The notes beneath the pieces are model-generated. The model had not been told where the DNA came from and did not search any database. It worked only from the letters and a program-made list of their open reading frames with translations. This document shows positions 58,143 through 64,000 of a stretch of 64,000 bases of DNA, piece after piece (within the stretch, counting starts at the first letter, position 1; each line of letters starts with the position of its first letter). A program made the translations under genes and the position numbers. The stretch comes from Antedon mediterranea (taxonomy: Eukaryota > Echinodermata > Crinoidea > Comatulida > Antedonidae), in the NCBI RefSeq assembly GCF_964355755.1, contig NC_092674.1, positions 3,787,001 through 3,851,000 on the forward strand, in the 5' to 3' direction.

Positions 58143-61100
58143 TCCAGTGTATACATCTAGCTCATGTGCACTTTAAAGAACCTAGTATACCTTTTGAGAA
58201 GAGTAGGTTGTTACCCCGGTGTACAAGTACATCACAGCCACTGATCATAACTTTGGCCCCTGGGAGACCAGTCTTTGACTGAAGAGGTCGCACAGTATAA
58301 ATAAATAATAACAAACAAATATCAAAAATTTAATATAAAATGTTTGCTTCCTTCGACCAATAAGTACCCCCCCCCCCCCCCCAATAGATTGTGAGTGCCT
58401 GGCAGGTTGTTCGTTCATATAAATACATATTTTTATTAACTCTGTTTAATATCATTTCTTAGATGGCAGCAGAAGTTGTAGGTGATTTGAACTGTTCTAT
58501 ATTTGTAGAAGTTCATGGCAAAGTCACATGTGCTCTAAATGATGTTGAATCACTAATTAATACTGCTGATCAAAGGTTAGTATAAATTGGCTTATTCCCG
58601 TTTCTTCACAACCTTTATGGTATCCTCATTATCACTATTTACGATTACCATCATCATTTTTCTCCTCTTCATAAATTATTTGTATATCAACCTTTACTTA
58701 TCAAAATCACATTTTGAGTTCATTTTTAAACTCGAAGCAGTAGTCATGAAACCTCTTTTTACAATAATCAAAGAAATATATGTATAAAAAATAATATAAG
58801 TATGTATAAATATATGTATACAAAAATTATAAACTAAAAAGCTCTGCCTACTCTTTCAAACTTGACCAAAAAAGTGTGATGTGCCAAAATATGGTAGTGA
58901 TATGCCAAAATATTGTAGTGATGTGCCCAAATATGGTAGTGATGTGCCAAAATATGGTAGTGATATGCCCAAATATGGTAGTGATATGACATTATCATGT
59001 CTATATTTGAGCACATCACATTTTTTGTCAAACTAGTTTGATAGTTTGTTTGTTTGATAGTGTAGACAGAGCTTTACATTATTTGTTTATTTTTCATTTG
59101 CAGTGAAGCAGCCATAATATATGAGGTTGATCATATATATTCATCCAGAGGCGGTGATTCTCCCAATACCACTGTCATCCTCTATGGTTCTATAAATGAT
59201 TTTAACTCAAAATTAAACATATTTCATAAATATTTAGCGAATTTAGCAGAGCATCAACTTATTACATATTTATTCAGACATTATATAAAGGTATTTACTT
59301 TTTCATTTTTGTAGTTTACATAAAAGACAAATACTCATTGATTAGGTCAACCGGCTCTGCCACAGTCATTTATTTGCTTAGATTGACCCTGGTCTCACCA
59401 ATACATTTTGTATTGTTGAGACAGTGGCACCGCAGTTACGTAGCCATAACATCGGCAAGGGTTTTGTGCCTCACTCTCTCCATGGTTCTGGCGGTAGAAC
59501 AAGTCTTCTCGGAAAAGGACTATAAACTGTAGGTCCAGTGTACACGTCTAGGTCATGTGCACTTTATAGAACCTAGTACATCTTTCGAGACAAGTAGGGG
59601 TTACCCCGGTGTACTAGTACACACACAGCCACTGGTCACTCTGGGAGACCAGTATTTTGACTGAAGAGGTTACCCAGTATAAACAAATTTTAAATGATTC
59701 TCAATGGATATTATTAATTTACTGATTCTCTTACAGAATACTTCCACAAGAAAGGAACGCTTATCAGGGTATGGGGTAGAACTGGCAATTAAAAGCACAG
59801 AGTACAAAGCATACGACGACTCAAAGAAAAATGAGGATTCACAACAGCAAAACCAAGATAACACGGACGTACCAGATGAGATCAACGGTTTTATATTTTC
59901 AAAACTTGAGTGAGTTTTTATTTGTTTTGGTTATGTGAAATATGACCTGTCCGTTCTGGACTCAATTTTGTTATGTTTACAGGAATAGATTGGGCGAGTA
60001 GTAGTAGATTTTACTAGCCCATATCATAGGGTTGAAGCCCAGGAAATTACAATGCAAAATATAAGAGAACATGTATTGGCCTCTTCCCCTCCCCCTTTCT
60101 TCTCTAAAGCTCTGTCTACACTATCAAACTAGTTTGACAAAAAAAATGTGATGTGCCTAAACATGGTAGTGATATGCTCAATATGGTTGTGATATGTCAT
60201 CATGTCCATATATGGCCACATCACATTTTTTTGTCACATAAAGTGTATATGGATTTATTAACTAACATTACAAGCCAAATTTGCATTACTTTTTTTTTAT
60301 AGAGAAATTTATCCAGAACTGTCAAGCAATTTAAAACAATTTCAGAATCATTTGGTTGAAGAGAGTAATAAAATGACGCCTTTGAAAGTATGGCAATTAC
60401 AAGGTAAATGAATTGTATATATTATATCTTGAAATATCTCCAAAGGCAAATTACTGAAAAAATTACAATGCTGTGGGGATCAGTGGCTGGATCTCAATGG
60501 AGATACAAATAAAATAAGCACTGGAAAATTACAATGCTGTGGGGATCAGTGGCTGGATCTCAATGGAGATACAAATAATATAAGCACTGGAAAATGACAA
60601 TACTGTGGGTATCAGTGGCTGGATCTCAATGGAGATACAAAATAAAATAAGCACTGAAAAATGACAATGCTGTGGGTATCAGTGGCTGGATCTCAATATA
60701 GGTATAAAATAAAATAAGCACTGGAAAATGACAATACTGTGGGTATCAGTGGCTGGATCTCAATGGAGATACAAATAAAATAAGCACTGAAAAAATGACA
60801 ATGCTGTGAGTATCAGAGGCTGGATCTCAATGGAGGTATAAAATAAAATAAGCACTGACAAAATGACAATACTGTGGGTATCAGTGGCTGGATCTCAATG
60901 GAGGTATAAAATAAAATAAGCACTGAAAAAATGACAATGCTGTGAGTATCAGAGGCTGGATCTCAATGGAGGTATAAAATAAAATAAGCACTTAAAAAAT
61001 GACAATGCTGTGAGTATCAGTGGCTGGATCTCAATGGAGGTATAAAATAAAATAAGCACTGAAAAAATGACAATGCTGTGAGTATCAGAGGCTGGATCTC

Positions 61101-63463
61101 AATGGAGGTATAAAATAAAATAAGCACTGACAAAATGACAATACTGTGGGTATCAGTGGCTGGATCTCAATGGAGGTATAAAATAAAATAAGCACTGAAA
61201 AAATGACAATGCTGTGAGTATCAGAGGCTGGATCTCAATGGAGGTATAAAATAAAATAAGCACTGAAAAAATGACAATGCTGTGAGTATCAGTGGCTGGA
61301 TCTCAATGGAGATACAAAATAAAATAAGCACTGACAAAATGACAATGCTGTGGGTATCAGTGGCTGGATCTCAATGGAGGTATAAAATAAAATAAGCACT
61401 GAAAAAATGACAATACTGTGGGTATCAGTGGCTGGATCTCGATGGAGGTATAAAATAAAATAAGCACTGAAAAATGACAATGCTGTGGGTATCAGTGGCT
61501 GGATCTCAATGGAGGTATAAAATAAAATAAGCAATAAAAAAATGACAATGCTGTGAGTATCAGTGGCTGGATCTCAATGGAGGTATAAAATAAAATAAGC
61601 ACTGAAAAAATGACAATGCTGTGGGTATCAGTGGCTGGATCTCGATGGAGGTATAAAATAAAATAAGCACTGAAAAATGACAATGCTGTGGGTATCAGTG
61701 GCTGGATCTCAATGGAGGTATAAAATAAAATAAGCAATAAAAAAATGACAATGCTGTGAGTATCAGTGGCTGGATCTCAATGGAGGTATAAAATAAAATA
61801 AGCACTGAAAAAATGACAATGCCGTGGAGTAAAAGTAAAATAAGGGAACAATTAGCTTTCAGGCAACACTAGCCCTTCATCAGTGCAAGTGAGAGTACTT
61901 TGACAAAGTTGAGAAAATATCTTAAAATATCTTATTTTTTACTGTCCTTTTTGTTTTCTTTTTGTTATAGATATTTCGTATCAGGCTGCCCAGCGTGTGA
62001 TGACATCGGACGTGAATGATGCATTAGACGTAATGCGTGACATTAGTCAGAATTTTCCAATGCGAGCTCATTCATTGGTTAAAACTCCTCTGAGAGAGGA
62101 ATTCAAAAAGGAAATTATAACCAATCAGAGGGTAAGCCTATGTATTTTATATTTTGTTATTAAATATGATGTGATGTTATAGTTATACACTATCAAACCT
62201 TATGTGCCAAAAATATGTGATGTGCCCATATATGGACATGATGATGTCATATCACTACCATATTCAGGAATATTGCTACCATATTTGGGCAGATCACACT
62301 TTTTAGTGAGTGTAGACAGAGCTTGATGTGTAGACAGTGGTTGTTTAATTTTGTAAGGTTTTAAAGCCATGATTATTTTCTTGTTAGATTTCGTACAGTA
62401 GTATTGGCTTAGATGCTGGTGAGGATATGCTGATGATAAATGGCCTAGCCATTGATATGGACATTGCTGATCCATTCATGTAAGCTTTCTATACATTCAT
62501 TTTTATATTAAATATATATTATATAATAAGTCCTATACGCATTTATGACCTACAATAAAACAATTGAATTATATGCTTTTATTTTAACCAGAATTGTTAA
62601 GAAATGTAAAAAATATTTTAATTATCCTTGGAAAGAGGTGGGGAGTTCGCGGTGGGGGTGTAGGCCTATCAACATGACCAAAATTGTACTGAAAATTTTT
62701 TAAACTACATTTGAAAACTGCCACTGAGGGGTTATGGCAGTGATGGCTCCACATAATTTGTACTGGAAATTTCTTAAACACATAAGTATGTGGTGTGTTG
62801 GGAGGGCAGGCGTGGAGATACTGGCGTTAATGAGGTACAACTGATTGATTGGGATTGTACTGGGAACAGTTACTACATTTGAACTGTCCTTGTGAGAAGT
62901 TACTTATATTATATATTTGATATTAGTATCTTGTCATTATAAATGTTGCAGGCTCCTTGATTTGTTGAAGACTGAGGCTAGTATCATGAATGGACTACAT
63001 GCTTTAGATATTAAGGTATACATTACTATTTTTTTCTTTTCAAATTGTTACTAAAGTAATCAATACTATAGTAGAGTTTAATAAACTAATACCCTTTTTA
63101 CATCTGCATAAATTGTAACCAGGTTCCCCGATTTATTACTAGTTTTCATACATGCATACCCAAACCCTGAGAAATCTCTGAGGAAAAGTGTAGTTGCATG
63201 CTATTATATTACTATGATTGGTCAGTTTAATACCAGGGCAATACATGCGCGTGCAGAAATAACTGGTGAAATCTTAGTTGTCATTTGCAGATGTGAAAGG
63301 GGTAAATTAGTTAAGCAGAAAGTAAGTTATTTTATAATTTTAATCACCAAAAAATCATACTGTTTATATTACTTAGGGCAAAAACATTGAAAAACTGTTG
63401 AAAGTTCAGCTGATAGCAAATGAAGGCGATTTTGCAATTGATATTAGAGACCATGCTGTAATT
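57187..63463 (+). CDS. UGGT1: UDP-glucose:glycoprotein glucosyltransferase, N-terminal part
   Basis: Ten coding exons are visible: 57187-57403, 57670-57803, 58463-58575, 59104-59290, 59737-59909, 60303-60403, 61971-62131, 62388-62479, 62952-63015 and 63377-63463. They total 443 codons in frame; the gene runs off the right edge, and full-length UGGT is about 1500 aa. Residues 1-20 are a signal peptide. Then come KWPATPILSESSEY, LSLHSFSPKI, a CxxxxC-type segment, YLFRHYIK and LSGYGVELAIKSTEYKA, the best family marker. PLKVWQLQDISYQAAQRV and SQNFP follow. This is the thioredoxin-like sensor region. The enzyme re-glucosylates misfolded glycoproteins in the ER lumen so that calnexin/calreticulin can rebind them. 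UGGT1 and UGGT2 cannot be separated here. Donors GTTTGT (exon 2) and GTTAGT (exon 3) are non-consensus but keep frame. Confidence 0.94.
58006..58313 (+). mobile_element. tRNA-derived SINE (UGGT intron 2)
   Basis: The head has an A-box-like GAGCGGACGAGCGGTTAAG and a B-box GGGTTCGAGCCTC at polymerase III spacing. The body carries GTCTTCTCGGATAAGGACTT, CATGTGCACTTTAAAGAACC and GGGAGACCAGTCTTTGACTG, and the tail is AATAAATAATAAC. A second copy is 1.4 kb downstream. Confidence 0.75.
58369..58382. repeat. Poly-C run
   Basis: About 14 consecutive C in UGGT intron 2, 80 bases before exon 3. Confidence 0.9.
58835..59075. mobile_element. MITE family A copy with internal array (UGGT intron)
   Basis: Left TAAAAAGCTCTGCCTACTC, right GATAGTGTAGACAGAGCTTT. 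The centre contains five tandem copies of a ~20-bp piece (CCAAAATATGGTAGTGATAT), and a TTTGATAGT end piece is duplicated on the right. Confidence 0.85.
59403..59686 (+). mobile_element. SINE copy, second (UGGT intron 4)
   Basis: The body matches the SINE at 58.0-58.3 kb (AAGTCTTCTCGGAAAAGGAC, CATGTGCACTTTATAGAACC, GGTTACCCCGGTGTAC, GGGAGACCAGTATTTTGACT). The tRNA-like head is more decayed (GCAAGGGTTTTGTGCC). Confidence 0.72.
60104..60249. mobile_element. MITE family A copy, right end lost (UGGT intron 5)
   Basis: Left CTAAAGCTCTGTCTACACTA. The body with CCATATATGG is intact, but the copy stops at CACATAAAGTGTATATGG without the terminal GACAGAGCTT. Confidence 0.8.
60453..61825 (+). repeat. 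68-bp minisatellite (UGGT intron 6)
   Basis: About 20 tandem copies of the unit seen at 10 kb, here mostly ATGACAATGCTGTGAGTATC, AGTGGCTGGATCTCAATGG, AGGTATAAAATAAAATAAGC. Early copies have ATACAAATAAAATAAG; later ones have GGTATAAAATAAAATAAG, showing a gradient of homogenisation. Sub-blocks of three copies recur (61.29-61.53 against 61.49-61.74 kb). It is followed by AGGCAACACTAGCCCTTCAT, a common repeat-flank string. Confidence 0.93.
62182..62325. mobile_element. MITE family A copy, decayed ends (UGGT intron 7)
   Basis: Left TTATACACTATCAAACCTTA, right AGTGAGTGTAGACAGAGCTT. Contains CCATATATGG and GATGATGTCAT. It begins about 50 bases after UGGT exon 7. Confidence 0.82.
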
Positions 63464-63527
63464 GTAAGTATAAATAAAAATATGGGAATTCATACACATA
63501 TATTATACAATCAAAAATGTTATCAAA

Positions 63528-64000
63528 CATTGCCTGGATGTTATCACGCATAGCTTTGATGTTATCACAAATAGCCTGGTTGTTATCACACGTAGCCTGG
63601 ATGTTATCACACGTAGCCTGGATGTTATCACACGTAGCCTGGATGTTATCACACGTAGCATGGATGTTATCACACATAGCATGGATGTTATCACACATAG
63701 CATGGATGTTATCACACATAGCCTGGATGTTATCGCACATAGCCTGGATGTTATCACAAATAGCCTGGATGTTATCACAAATAGCCTGGATGTTATCACA
63801 CATTGCCTGGATGTTATCACACATAGCCTGGATGTTATCGCACATACAGTAGCCTGGATGTTATCACAAATAGCCTGGATGTTATCACAAATAGCCTGGA
63901 TGTTATCACACATAGCCTGGGTGTTATCACACATAGCCTGGATGTTATCACACGTAGCCTGGATGTTATCACACATAGCATGGATGTTATCATACGTAGC
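63528..64000 (+). repeat. 21-bp minisatellite at the right edge (UGGT intron 10)
   Basis: More than 20 tandem copies of GATGTTATCACACATAGCCT plus one base. Variants alternate ACACGTAGC, ACAAATAGC and ACACATAGC in short blocks. One copy has a 7-base insertion (CATACAGTAGCC). The period is a multiple of three, so both strands stay open. The array continues beyond the window. Confidence 0.93.

Noticed and set aside
61289-61737. Minus-strand frames repeating FYTSIEIQPLIPTALSF
   Set aside because: Translation of the 68-bp minisatellite, antisense to UGGT.
63444-63976. Long open frames on both strands in the 21-bp repeat
   Set aside because: They arise because the repeat period is divisible by three. 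There are no domains, and frames overlap on both strands.

Overview
The window is animal nuclear DNA. It holds intron-rich genes with GT-AG junctions, AT-rich non-coding DNA and a very dense load of short inverted-repeat transposons, SINE-like copies and minisatellites. The encoded proteins resemble those of deuterostomes. The many scattered AGGCCTA/CCTAGG motifs and the repeat style suggest an echinoderm or another marine deuterostome invertebrate. The species assignment is inference, not demonstrated.

Layout. (1) 0-2.4 kb: the first two coding exons of a Na+/H+ exchanger running off the left edge (minus strand), then an intronless KCTD6/21-like BTB gene (minus). (2) 7.0-17.5 kb: a complete 16-coding-exon DDX3 (PL10/Belle) DEAD-box helicase gene (minus), with a 67-bp minisatellite, a 40-bp minisatellite and several MITEs in its introns. 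(3) 18.8-21.3 kb: complete RPL8 (uL2) gene, four coding exons (plus), head to head with DDX3. A 337-bp palindromic element lies just upstream of its coding exon 1. (4) 21.4-25.2 kb: a transposon-rich block with two near-perfect palindromes or terminal-inverted-repeat elements. (5) 26.4-28.3 kb: a four-exon CD225/dispanin membrane protein gene (plus). (6) 28.3-32.8 kb: repeats. (7) 32.8-39.8 kb and 43.7-44.2 kb: two plus-strand genes for PTB/PID-domain proteins, the second FAM43-like. (8) 46.6-56.1 kb: complete 19-exon mitochondrial elongation factor G1 gene, GFM1 (minus). (9) 57.2-64.0 kb: the 5' ten coding exons of a UDP-glucose:glycoprotein glucosyltransferase gene, UGGT (plus), head to head with GFM1 and running off the right edge.

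The genes are mostly unrelated housekeeping genes: translation initiation helicase, ribosomal protein, mitochondrial translation and ER glycoprotein quality control. They are not an operon-like system. I joined the exons by hand. The complete multi-exon models (DDX3 738 aa, RPL8 256 aa, CD225 216 aa, PTB 342 aa, GFM1 753 aa) all keep frame across every junction, which is strong internal support.

The most unusual content is in the repeats. About 21 copies of one ~150-bp palindromic TTAA-flanked MITE are present, most carrying an exact CArG-box sequence. A second MITE family carries CCAAT motifs. Two MITE copies are split by younger insertions with clean 5-bp duplications. One minisatellite family sits in both a DDX3 and a UGGT intron, and a perfect 42-bp inverted repeat abuts a GFM1 splice donor.
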